Shown here: piece by piece, positions 24,237-32,491 of the stretch
Layout: each line of letters starts with the position of its first letter
Position numbering within the stretch: position 1 is the stretch's first letter
Assembly: GCA_963783105.1 (NCBI GenBank)
Contig: CAWAMI010000002.1
Coordinates: forward strand, 310,001 to 374,000
Direction of reading: 5' to 3'
From: JAVEDQ01 sp963783105
Lineage (GTDB): Bacteria; Actinomycetota; Actinomycetes; Frankiales; Frankiaceae
DNA: 64,000 bases
Notes under the pieces: generated by a model
The model's database searches: none
Told to the model about the DNA's origin: nothing
Seen by the model: only the letters and a program-made list of their open reading frames with translations
Translations under genes and position numbers: made by a program

Positions 24237-25221
24237 CCGCCACCGCCCGGGCCACCAGCGCGGCGACGTCCCCACGACCGATCCGCTGCTGGTCCTCGTG
24301 GTACTTCAGCAGCGAGCCGAGGGTGAGCGTGGCCGTCTCCGGGTCCAGCTTCTCCGCGCCGAGGGCGAGCAGCGCCTCGGTCCAGTCCAGCGTCTCGGCC
24401 ACGCCCGGGGGCTTGAGCAGCGGCTGCGCGCGGATGTCCTGCACCGCGGCCGTGACCTGCTGTGCCAGCGTCTCCGACGCCCGCGGCAGCCGGCTGCGGA
24501 CGATCGCCACCTCGCGCGCGAAACTCGGGTGGTCGAGCCAGTGGTAGAGACAGCGCCGCTTCAACGCGTCGTGGACGTCGCGGGTGCGGTTGCTGGTGAG
24601 GACCACGGCGGGCGGTATCTCGGCGCGCACCGTGCCGAGCTCGGGGATGGTGACGGTGAAGTCGGAGAGCACCTCGAGCAGGAACGCCTCGAACTCGTCA
24701 TCGGCCCGGTCGACCTCGTCGACGAGCAGCACGCACGGCGTCGTCTCCAGCGCGGCGAGCAGCGGCCGGCTCACGAGGAAGCGCCGGCTGTACAGCTCGT
24801 CCTCGAGCGCCTCCGGGTTCACCGGCTCCCGAGATCCGGCCTCCGCCGCCCGGCCCGCGGCCTCCGCGGCCCGCAGGTGCATGAGCTGACGCGGGAAGTC
24901 CCAGTCGTAGAGCGCCTGGCTCGCGTCGATCCCCTCGTAGCACTGCAGCCGGATCAGCGGCGCACCGAGCGCGACGGCCAACGCCTGCGCGAGCGACGTC
25001 TTGCCGACGCCGGCCTCCCCCTCGCAGAACAGCGGGCGCTGCAGGGCGAGCGCGAGATAGCAGGCGGTCGACACCCCCTCGTCGGCGAGGTAGCCGGCAC
25101 CGGAGAGCAGCCGCCCGAGGTCGGCGGGAGCGGTGACCTCGGGCGGCAGCAGCGTGCGCCGGGACGTCCCCGACGACGAGTCCTCGACGATCGAGTCCTC
25201 GGGCATCGGGTCCTCGGGCAT
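24229..25221 (-). CDS. coxD: MoxR-family AAA+ ATPase, CoxD-like
   Basis: 330 aa from the ATG at 25221. An upstream in-frame CTG at 25245 forms CTGA with the coxM stop and could add eight residues. Walker A is GEAGVGKTS, Walker B LLVDEVDRAD, sensor 1 LTSNRTRDVHDALKRRC. CoxD-type ATPases are chaperones that help assemble the active site of CO dehydrogenase together with CoxE. The first about 30 residues are an acidic, Pro-Glu-Asp rich tail. Confidence 0.9.
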   Translation of the reverse strand: MPEDPMPEDSIVEDSSSGTSRRTLLPPEVTAPADLGRLLSGAGYLADEGVSTACYLALALQRPLFCEGEAGVGKTSLAQALAVALGAPLIRLQCYEGIDASQALYDWDFPRQLMHLRAAEAAGRAAEAGSREPVNPEALEDELYSRRFLVSRPLLAALETTPCVLLVDEVDRADDEFEAFLLEVLSDFTVTIPELGTVRAEIPPAVVLTSNRTRDVHDALKRRCLYHWLDHPSFAREVAIVRSRLPRASETLAQQVTAAVQDIRAQPLLKPPGVAETLDWTEALLALGAEKLDPETATLTLGSLLKYHEDQQRIGRGDVAALVARAVAGA

Positions 25222-25241
25222 CCCGGCGCCGGCGGCTGCGC

Positions 25242-26099
25242 TCAGACGCCCGCCGCCTTCGACAGGGCCCGCCGGGTCAGCACCTGGGCCAGGTGCACCC
25301 GGTAGTCGGCGTGGGCGTTGAGGTCGTTCGGCGGGTCGGTGCCGTCCGCGGCCTTCGCGGCGGCGGCGGCGATGGCGCCCGCCTCGGCCGCGGCTCCGGC
25401 CAGCGCGTCCTCCGTGGCGCGGGCCCGCACCGGCGTCGAGCCCATGTTGGTCAGGCCGACCCGGGCCTCGGCGATGGACCCGTTGTCGCGTCGCACGGCA
25501 GCGGCCACGCCGACGATCGCCCAGGCCTGCGCGACCCGGTGGAACTTCTCGTAGTGGACGCCCCAGCCGCTCCCGAGCTTCGGCAGCGACACCTCGACGA
25601 GCACCTCGTCCGGTTCCAGCACGCTCTGCAGGTAGTCGACGAAGAAGTCGCTCGCCGCCACCTGCCGCCGCCCGTTGGGCCCGGCGATCGTCATCGTCGC
25701 GTCCAGCGCCACCGCGACGGACGCGAGGTCCCCGGCCGGGTCGGCGTGCGCCAGCGCCCCACCGAACGTGCCCTTGTGCCGGACGGCGGGGTCGGCGACC
25801 GTCTCCGTCGTCTCCGACAGGAGCGGCAGGTGCTGGCGGACCAGTTCGTCGCGCAGCACCTCGTCGTGCGTCGTCATGGAACCGATCACCAGCCGGTCGC
25901 CCTCCTCCCGGACGCCGCGCATCTCGTCGACCTTGCAGACGTCGACGACGACGGTCGGGTAGGACAGCCGCAGCCGGAGCAACGGCAGCAGGCTCTGCCC
26001 GCCACCGAGCACCTTGGCCTCGTCGCCGTGCTCGGCCAGCGCGGAGACCGCCTGGTCGACCGAGGTGGCCTTGATGTAGTCGAACTCGGCCGGGATCAT
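25242..26099 (-). CDS. coxM: CO dehydrogenase-like medium subunit (FAD)
   Basis: 285 aa. The FAD-binding motifs of the family are present: KVLGGGQSLLPLL near residue 30 and TFGGALAHADPAGDL near 110. The start matches the family (MIPAEFDYIKATSVDQAVSAL). The subunit passes electrons from the iron-sulfur clusters of CoxS through FAD to the quinone pool. It overlaps coxL by ATGA. Confidence 0.93.
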   Translation of the reverse strand: MIPAEFDYIKATSVDQAVSALAEHGDEAKVLGGGQSLLPLLRLRLSYPTVVVDVCKVDEMRGVREEGDRLVIGSMTTHDEVLRDELVRQHLPLLSETTETVADPAVRHKGTFGGALAHADPAGDLASVAVALDATMTIAGPNGRRQVAASDFFVDYLQSVLEPDEVLVEVSLPKLGSGWGVHYEKFHRVAQAWAIVGVAAAVRRDNGSIAEARVGLTNMGSTPVRARATEDALAGAAAEAGAIAAAAAKAADGTDPPNDLNAHADYRVHLAQVLTRRALSKAAGV

Positions 26100-28585
26100 C
26101 GGGCGTCTCCCTCGCGCGACGGCGAATTGCGGGCCTCAGCGACGTCGCCGATGTCGCTGCGGGCGGAGCCGCCGTAGGCGACGGTTCCCGCCGCGGCCCG
26201 CTCCCCGCCGCCGCCGGCGCCGGCGTCCTGGATCGCCCGCCACACCCGCTCGGGCGTGCAGGGCATCCGGACGTCCCGCACCCCGAAGGGCCGCAGGGCG
26301 TCGACGACCGCGTTGACCACCGCGGGGGTGGAGGCGATGGTTCCCGCCTCGCCGACACCCTTGACGCCGAGCGGGTTGCTCGTCGCGGGCGTCTCCGTCC
26401 GGTCGAGGTCGAAGTGCGGCAGGTCGCTCGCCGACGGGATGGTGTAGTCGACCATCGTGCCCGTGACGAGGTTGCCGTCGGCGTCGTAGACGGCCTCCTC
26501 GAACAGGGCCTGGGCGATGCCCTGGGCCAGACCTCCGTGGATCTGACCCTCCACGATCTGCGGGTTGATCACCTTGCCCACGTCGTCCACGGCGGCGTAC
26601 TTCCGGATCGAGACCATCCCTGTCTCGGTGTCGACATCGACGGCGCACAGGTGCGTCCCGTGCGGATAGGAGAAGTTCTCCGGATCGAAGACGTAGCTGG
26701 AGTTCAGGCTCGGCTCCATGCCCTCGGGGAAGTTGTGCGAGTAGAACGTCGCCAGCGCGATGTCCTGGATCGACTGCTTCGCCTCCGGTGAGCCCTTGAC
26801 GGAGAAGGCACCGTCGGCGAACTCGAGGTCGCCCTCGGCGGCCTCGAGCAGGTGGGCCGCGACCCGACGTGCCTTCTCCACCACCCGCTCACACGCCTTG
26901 TGCACGGCGATGCCGCCGACGACCAGGGAGCGCGACCCGTAGGTGTCCAGCCCCTGGGGGGAGGACTTGGTGTCGCCGTGGATGACCTCGACGTCGTCGA
27001 AGGGCACGCCGAGCGCATCGGCGACGATCTGGCTCCACGACGTCACGTGGCCCTGGCCGTGCGGGCTGGTCCCCGTGACGACCTCGACCTTGCCGGTCGG
27101 CAGCATCCGGATGTCCGCGGCTTCCCAGCCACCGGCGCCGTAGCTGAGCGAACCGACCACCCGCGAGGGGGCGAGGCCGCACATCTCGGTGAAGGTCGAG
27201 ATGCCGATGCCCAGCTGAACCGGGTCCTTGCGGTCCCGCCGCTGCTGCTGCTCGCGGCGCAGCTCGTCGTAGCCGAACAGCTCCTTGGCCTTGGCCGTGG
27301 CCGCCTCGTAGTTCCCGCTGTCGTAGGTGAGACCGGCGATGGTCTCGAAGGGGAACTCCTCGTGCCGGATCCAGTTCCGCTCGCGGAGTTCGAACGGCTC
27401 CATGCCCATCTCGAAGGCCGCGTCGTCCATCAGCCGCTCGATGGCGAAGGTCGCCTCCGGCCGGCCCGCGCCGCGGTAGGCGTCGGTCGGCGTCTTGTTG
27501 GTGAACACGCCCGTGGTCTTGAAGTCGAGCGCGTCCATCTTGTAGATCGCGTTGTACATGAACGCGCCGAGCAGCGGAATGCCCGGCGTCATGAGCTGCA
27601 GGTAGGCACCCATGTCGGCGAGCAGGTCCACCTTCAGCCCGCGCATGCGGCCGTCGGCGTCGAAGGCGGCCGAGATGCGCTGGATCTGGTCGCGGCCGTG
27701 GATGGTCCCCTGGTAGTTCTCGCTGCGGGACTCGGTCCACTTCACCGGACGGCCGAGCTTCTTGGCCACCAGCAGCGACACGACCTCCTCGGCGTAGACG
27801 TCGAGCTTCGACCCGAAGCCACCGCCGACGTCGGGCGCCACGACCCGGATCTTCTGCTCCGGGATGCCGGTCGTCAGCGCGAGCATGATCCGGACGATGT
27901 GCGGCACCTGGGTCGCCGAGTAGACCGTGTACTCGTCGGCGGCCGCGATCGGCGCGACGACGACCGCGCGGGGCTCCATGGCGGTCGGCAGCAGGCGCTG
28001 CTGGACGTAGCGCCGCTCGACCACGTGCGCCGCGCCCCGGAACGCCTCGTCGATGTCCCCGTTGACGAGCGGCCAGACGAAGGTCTTGTTCGTGGACTGG
28101 TCGCTGTGGGCCAGATCGCCGTCGTCGAGTGCCGTCTCCATGTCCACCACGGCCGGCAGGGGGTCGTAGTCGACCTCGATCGCCTCGAGCGCGTCCGCCG
28201 CCGAGTACCTGTCCCGGGCCACCACGACGGCCACCGGATCACCGAGGTGCCTGACCTCATCGCTGGCGAGCGGGTGGTGGTCGGGGTGGACCATGTCCGG
28301 CGTCACGGGCCAGGCGCACGGCAGCGACATCGCGTCGACCCCGAGGTCGGCGGCGGTGTAGGCGGCGAGCACCCCGGGCCGCTCCAGCGCCGGCGCGACG
28401 TCGATCGACAGGATCTTGGCGTGCGCCATGGGGCTGCGCAGGAAGGCCAGGTGCACCATCCCGGGCATCACGATGTTGTCGGTCCAGGTCGTCTGGCCGG
28501 TGACGAGCTTGGCGTCCTCCTTGCGCTTGCGCGCCCGGCCGAGTTCCCCGCCGGACGACGCAGGCCTGGTCAGCTGCTCGGTCAT
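26096..28585 (-). CDS. coxL: CO dehydrogenase-like large subunit, form II signature
   Basis: 829 aa, from the ATG at 28585 in an ATGA overlap with coxS. Molybdopterin-binding elements are present (PDVGGGFGSK, GTSPHGQGHVTSW, and the catalytic Glu in GVKGVGEAGT). The active-site loop at residues 369-375 reads AYRGAGR. Form I enzymes proven to oxidise CO have AYxCSFR, with the Cys that binds copper; AYxGAGR defines form II, whose physiological substrate is uncertain. So this is a xanthine-oxidase-family hydroxylase that need not act on CO. Confidence 0.93.
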   Translation of the reverse strand: MTEQLTRPASSGGELGRARKRKEDAKLVTGQTTWTDNIVMPGMVHLAFLRSPMAHAKILSIDVAPALERPGVLAAYTAADLGVDAMSLPCAWPVTPDMVHPDHHPLASDEVRHLGDPVAVVVARDRYSAADALEAIEVDYDPLPAVVDMETALDDGDLAHSDQSTNKTFVWPLVNGDIDEAFRGAAHVVERRYVQQRLLPTAMEPRAVVVAPIAAADEYTVYSATQVPHIVRIMLALTTGIPEQKIRVVAPDVGGGFGSKLDVYAEEVVSLLVAKKLGRPVKWTESRSENYQGTIHGRDQIQRISAAFDADGRMRGLKVDLLADMGAYLQLMTPGIPLLGAFMYNAIYKMDALDFKTTGVFTNKTPTDAYRGAGRPEATFAIERLMDDAAFEMGMEPFELRERNWIRHEEFPFETIAGLTYDSGNYEAATAKAKELFGYDELRREQQQRRDRKDPVQLGIGISTFTEMCGLAPSRVVGSLSYGAGGWEAADIRMLPTGKVEVVTGTSPHGQGHVTSWSQIVADALGVPFDDVEVIHGDTKSSPQGLDTYGSRSLVVGGIAVHKACERVVEKARRVAAHLLEAAEGDLEFADGAFSVKGSPEAKQSIQDIALATFYSHNFPEGMEPSLNSSYVFDPENFSYPHGTHLCAVDVDTETGMVSIRKYAAVDDVGKVINPQIVEGQIHGGLAQGIAQALFEEAVYDADGNLVTGTMVDYTIPSASDLPHFDLDRTETPATSNPLGVKGVGEAGTIASTPAVVNAVVDALRPFGVRDVRMPCTPERVWRAIQDAGAGGGGERAAAGTVAYGGSARSDIGDVAEARNSPSREGDAR

Positions 28586-29085
28586 GCCGACGCCCCCGCC
28601 CGTGCCGTGCTGCCGCTCATCTCGCCCGCTGCCTGCTGCACCGCCGAGACGATGTTCTGGTAGCCGGTGCAGCGGCACAGGTTGCCCTCGAGCCCCTCCC
28701 GGATCTCCTCCTCCGAGGGGTTGGGGTTGTCGTTCAGCAGGTCCGCCGCCGCCATGATCATCCCCGGCGTGCAGAAGCCGCACTGCAGCCCGTGCTGGTC
28801 GTGGAACGCACGCTGCAGCGGGTGCTGGTCCTCGGGCGCCGAACCGCTCGCGAGGCCCTGGATCGTGGTGACGCTGCTGCCGTCGGCCTGGACGGCCAGG
28901 ACCGTGCAGCTCTTCACGCTGGCCCCGTCGAGGTGGACGGTGCAGGCGCCACAGTTGCTGGTGTCGCAGCCGACCGGGGTGCCGGTGCGGCCGAGGCGGT
29001 CGCGCAGGTAGTGCACGAGAAGCAGACGGGGTTCGACGTCGTCGTCATATCGGACGCCGTCGACGGTGACGCTCACGCGGGCCAA
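28582..29085 (-). CDS. coxS: CO dehydrogenase-like small subunit, two [2Fe-2S] clusters
   Basis: 167 aa, TTG start at 29085 chosen because AGGAGG lies 6 bases upstream. The plant-type cluster motif is GCDTSNCGACTVHL, with a further Cys at KSC. The C-terminal cluster is formed by CGFC and CRC, about 35 residues apart. It relays electrons from the molybdenum site to FAD. It is first in the S-L-M-ordered operon, the gene order usual for form II enzymes; form I operons are M-S-L. Confidence 0.94.
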   Translation of the reverse strand: MARVSVTVDGVRYDDDVEPRLLLVHYLRDRLGRTGTPVGCDTSNCGACTVHLDGASVKSCTVLAVQADGSSVTTIQGLASGSAPEDQHPLQRAFHDQHGLQCGFCTPGMIMAAADLLNDNPNPSEEEIREGLEGNLCRCTGYQNIVSAVQQAAGEMSGSTARAGASA

Positions 29086-29217
29086 GGGAGCCTCCTACGG
29101 GCGATCTTCGGCGGGCGGACACCCGCCGCAGGACGGCCGCTCGCCCGATGCACGACGCAGCCCACCCGTGCGGGTGTGCTGCTCCTCCGGCTCCCGACCG
29201 TTGACGGAACAACACTA

Positions 29218-29245
29218 TGACCCAGGTCACCTTCGCGCTATAGCG
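29218..29245. promoter_or_regulatory. Two dyads in the coxS-moaA divergent promoter
   Basis: The 262 bp between the coxS and moaA starts contains TGACC-CA-GGTCA (29218-29229) and, 6 bases further, the perfect palindrome CGCTATAGCG (29236-29245). The latter includes a TATAGC that could be a -10 element. A regulator binding here could control the operon and the cofactor gene together. No regulator gene is adjacent. Confidence 0.35.
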
Positions 29246-29347
29246 AGGTTGCGGGCAGTTACCGACGTCCGGCACGCCGTGCCGGCCGCCCGCCACCCAG
29301 ATCGGCGACGGCTCCTCAGCGCCGTCCGGATGACGCACCATGGAGGC

Positions 29348-30379
29348 ATGGAGCCCCCGCGCGACCTCGCTTCCGAGCAGCCGCGCGACCTCCGCGGCCG
29401 GCCGCTGCGCGACCTGCGCATCTCGGTGACCGACCGCTGCAACTTCCGCTGCCGCTACTGCATGCCGCGCGAGGTGTTCGGGCCCGACCACGCCTTCCTG
29501 CCGCGGCACGACCTGCTCTCGTTCGAGGAGATCGCGCGGGTCGTCGGGGCGCTGACGCCGCTCGGGGTCCGCAAGGTGCGCCTGACCGGCGGCGAGCCGC
29601 TGCTGCGGCGCAACCTGCCCGCGCTCGTCCGGATGATCGCCGCAACTCCCGGCGTCGAGGACCTCGCCCTCACCACCAACGGCTCGCTGCTCGCCGCGAT
29701 GGCCGGCCCGCTCCGCGAGGCGGGGCTGCACCGCATCACGGTCAGCCTGGACTCGGTCGACCCGGACGTCTTCGCGCGCATGAGCGACACCCGCATCCCG
29801 CTCGACACCGTGCTGAACGGCATCCGCGTCGCCGCGGAGACGGGGTTCGCCGTGAAGATCAACACGGTTGTCCAGCGGGGCGTCAACGACGCCGGGCTGC
29901 TCGACCTCGTCGCCTTCGCCCGCGCGGGCGGGCACACCCTGCGCTTCATCGAGTACATGGACGTCGGCACCTCGAACGGCTGGCTGCTCGACGAGGTCGT
30001 GCCCGCCGCCGAGCTGCGCGACCGCATCGACGCGCTGCACCCGCTCGAGCCCGTCGACCCGGCGGAGTACGGCGAGGTCGCCAAGCGCTACCGGTTCGCC
30101 GACGGCGCCGGGGAGGTCGGGTTCGTCACCTCGGTGTCCCAACCCTTCTGCGGGACGTGCACCCGTCTGCGCCTGTCGGCCGTGGGCGAGCTCTACACCT
30201 GCCTGTTCGGGACGACCGGGCACGACCTGCGCGCACCGCTGCGCGCCGGCGCGACCGACGCGGACCTCGCCAACCGGGTCGCCGGGCTCTGGTCGGCCCG
30301 CGCGGATCGATACTCCGAGATACGGGGCGAGCGGACGCGGGAGCTGTCCAAGGTCGAGATGAGCTACATCGGCGGCTGA
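29348..30379 (+). CDS. moaA: GTP 3',8-cyclase MoaA
   Basis: 343 aa. Radical-SAM cluster motif CNFRCRYC follows RDLRISVTDR. GGEP, TTNGSLL and the SAM-binding region follow. The C-terminal second [4Fe-4S] site is FCGTCTRLRLSAVGELYTC, and the protein ends SYIGG, as active MoaA must. It converts GTP to 3',8-cyclo-GTP, the first step of molybdopterin synthesis. It is transcribed away from the cox operon, whose product needs the cofactor. ATG at 29348 is preferred; an in-frame ATG at 29330 is possible. Confidence 0.95.
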   Translation: MEPPRDLASEQPRDLRGRPLRDLRISVTDRCNFRCRYCMPREVFGPDHAFLPRHDLLSFEEIARVVGALTPLGVRKVRLTGGEPLLRRNLPALVRMIAATPGVEDLALTTNGSLLAAMAGPLREAGLHRITVSLDSVDPDVFARMSDTRIPLDTVLNGIRVAAETGFAVKINTVVQRGVNDAGLLDLVAFARAGGHTLRFIEYMDVGTSNGWLLDEVVPAAELRDRIDALHPLEPVDPAEYGEVAKRYRFADGAGEVGFVTSVSQPFCGTCTRLRLSAVGELYTCLFGTTGHDLRAPLRAGATDADLANRVAGLWSARADRYSEIRGERTRELSKVEMSYIGG

Positions 30380-30486
30380 CCGGGAGCCGGGTCCACGACG
30401 ATGCCCGATTCCGAGATCTTCGCGGCTCCTCCCCGCTACCGTGCTCCCGCCGCAACGACGGCGATCGACGAACACCTGGGGGACGG

Positions 30487-30846
30487 ATGGACAAGCAGCC
30501 ACTGGTGCAGGGCATGGCGGCGGCCTCGATCGGCTTCGGGGTGTTGGGCGCCCTCGCCCCCGGGGCTCTGCTCAAGACGTATGGAACTGACGCGTCGCCG
30601 AGCACGCGGTCCATCACCCGGATCTGGGGAACGCGCAACATCGTCCTGGGCGTCCTGACCCTGCAGCTCGACGGCGAGGCACAGGACACGGTGCTCGACG
30701 CCGCGATCGGCTTGAACATCGCCGACTCGGTCCTCGGCCTGATCGGACCGAGGCTGGACGGTTCATCGGCTCGTGCGGGGCTGCTCGCGTCGGCCACATC
30801 CGGTTTCTTCGCGGGTCTCGCCGGCTACGCGAAGTCCCTGGACTGA
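30487..30846 (+). CDS. Small membrane protein, DUF4267-like
   Basis: 119 aa with three or four hydrophobic segments: GMAAASIGFGVLGALAPGALL, TRNIVLGVLTL, IGLNIADSVLGLIG, ATSGFFAGLAGYAKS. The RxxVLGxLTL segment resembles DUF4267-type membrane proteins; this assignment is tentative. It starts 107 bp after moaA and ends 4 bp before the convergent moaD-like gene. Confidence 0.7.
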   Translation: MDKQPLVQGMAAASIGFGVLGALAPGALLKTYGTDASPSTRSITRIWGTRNIVLGVLTLQLDGEAQDTVLDAAIGLNIADSVLGLIGPRLDGSSARAGLLASATSGFFAGLAGYAKSLD

Positions 30847-30850
30847 CGAT

Positions 30851-31132
30851 TCAGCCGCCGGCCACCGACGGCAGCACCTGCACCTCCGCGTCCCGCCGGA
30901 GCGGGGTCGCGAGCCCCTGCAGCGTCCGCGCGTTCTCGCCGTCCACGTAGACGTTGACGTGCCGGCGCAGCGTGCCGGTCTCGTCCCGCAGCCGCCGGCA
31001 CAGCCGCGGGTGCTGCGCCTCGAGGACGTCGAGCAGGTCCCCGACCGTCGCGGGCGGGGGTTCGACGGCGAGCGTCCGCTGGCCGCCGGCGTGTTCCGCG
31101 AGCACGCCCGGCAGCCGGACCCGGACGCTCAC
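30851..31132 (-). CDS. MoaD/ThiS-family sulfur carrier protein
   Basis: 93 aa from the GTG at 31132. Ubiquitin-like beta-grasp pattern: VSVRVRLPGVLAEHAGG, ATVGDLLDVLEAQHP, HVNVYVDGENAR, and the required C-terminal Gly-Gly (LPSVAGG). It could be the small subunit of molybdopterin synthase or another thiocarboxylate carrier. Proximity to moaA and the cox operon favours molybdopterin. It follows the broken BNR-repeat gene by 25 bp. Confidence 0.85.
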   Translation of the reverse strand: MSVRVRLPGVLAEHAGGQRTLAVEPPPATVGDLLDVLEAQHPRLCRRLRDETGTLRRHVNVYVDGENARTLQGLATPLRRDAEVQVLPSVAGG

Positions 31133-31157
31133 GGCCTGCCCCTCACGGTCTTGCCCC

Positions 31158-32281
31158 TCATGGCAGCTCCGCGGCCCGCACGACCAGCACGTCCGGCAGG
31201 TGCTCCGCCACCTGCACGAAGCTCTCGCCCTCGTCGGCACTGGCGTAGACGCAGCCGTCCCGCGTCCCGAGGTAGACGCCCGTCGGATCGCCCGTGTCGA
31301 CGCAGGCCGCGTCCCGCAGGACGCTCCCCCAGTAGTCGTCCGGCAGCCCGCCACCGACCTCGGCCCAGGTGTTCCCGCCGTCGCGCGAGCGCTGCAGCCG
31401 CAGCCGACCGCCGGGCGGCACCCGGCGCATGTCGGCCTCGAGCGGGACGACCCAGATCAGCTCCGGCGTCCGGGGCGAGGCGAGGACCGGGAAGCCGAAC
31501 TCGTAGGGCAATCCGCCGGAGATCGACGTCCACGACGCCCCACCGTCGTCGGAGCGGAAGACACCCGGGTGGTTCTGCGCGTAGAGCCGGGACGGCCCGG
31601 CCGCGTCGGCGACCACCTTGTGCACGCACTGGCCGAACTCCGGCGGCGGGTCGGGGAAGAAGGGGGCGGTGATCCCCGTGTTGGACGGTTTCCATGTCGA
31701 TGCCGACCACTTCTCCCCCGCGTCCTCACTGACGTAGACGCCGCCGGTGCTCATGGCGACCGTCACGCGGTCCGAGGTCGGGTCGGGCAGCACTGTGTGC
31801 ACCGCGGCCCCGCCGTAGCCCGGCGCCCACTCCGGGCGGTGCGGGTGGTCCCACAACCCCCGCACCAGCGAGAAGCTGCGCCCTCCGTCCTCGCTGCGCC
31901 ACAGCGACGTCGGCTCGCATCCGGCCCAGACGACGTCGGGACGGTCGGCGCTGTCGGGCTGCAGCTGCCAGACCCGGGCGAGGGCGGCGTCGGTGTCCGA
32001 GGGGAACGCGATGGGCGCGGAGTCGGACTCGGTCCAGCTGCCACTCGCGCCGGCACCGCTCGTACGCCCCCGAGCACGTCGTCCGAGAAGAGCACGGTCG
32101 GCCCCCAGTGCTCGCTGTAGCCGGTCGCCAGCACCCGCGGGGCGCGAGGACGGGTGTCGACGGCGACCGCGGCGACCTCCTGCATCAGCAGGTGTGGACC
32201 GTCGAGCGTCCAGCTCCGGCGGTCCTCACTGTGGGCGAACCACAGCCCCTTGCGGGTCCCGATCGCGAGCACGGTGGTCAT
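31158..32281 (-). pseudogene. BNR-repeat/sialidase-fold protein, broken by a one-base frameshift
   Basis: Start ATG at 32281 after GGAGGAG. The first about 70 residues (TTVLAIGTRKGLWFAHSEDRRSW, then GPTVLFSDDVLGG) are in one frame. From there the family sequence continues only in another frame: SWTESDSAPIAFP, LARVWQLQPDSADRPDVVWA, SLWRSEDGG, and WDHPHRPEWAPG to the stop at 31158. Adding one G to the five-G run (32067-32071, C on this strand) restores a single frame of about 374 codons. It has bladed SxDxGxxW repeats typical of BNR beta-propellers, and the family often sits next to MoaD-like genes. The break may be a homopolymer error. Confidence 0.8.
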
Positions 32282-32443
32282 GAGCATCTCCTCCGAGGTG
32301 CGGTCGCGGGTCGTCGAAGAACAGACGGTGACGCTCCTCGGAAGTCATCGCCGCCCGGCGAAGAGTCCATCGACGCTCCGACGAAGCGAGGGGCACCCTC
32401 CCCCACCGCGCGCCCGCGCACCCTTGCGAAGCATCCACCCGCG

Positions 32444-32477
32444 GCGTTGCATGTGTGCCACATCACAGCTGCAACGC
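32444..32477. promoter_or_regulatory. Inverted repeat upstream of the flavin monooxygenase gene
   Basis: Perfect 8 bp arms GCGTTGCA (32444-32451) and TGCAACGC (32470-32477) with an 18-base spacer. Overlapping it is a smaller dyad, ATGTG (32451-32455) and CACAT (32459-32463). It ends 14 bases before the GTG start, in the 210 bp gap between divergent genes. It is an attractive operator for an unlinked regulator. Confidence 0.45.
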
Positions 32478-32491
32478 ATGCGGAGGCCCCC

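Noticed and set aside
26852..28663. 603-codon plus-strand frame across coxL
   Set aside because: His/Arg/Val/Gly-rich shadow of coxL with no recognisable motif.
20280..29085. Calling the operon a proven CO dehydrogenase
   Set aside because: The large subunit lacks the form I AYxCSFR motif, so CO oxidation is not assured; named here only as CO-dehydrogenase-like.
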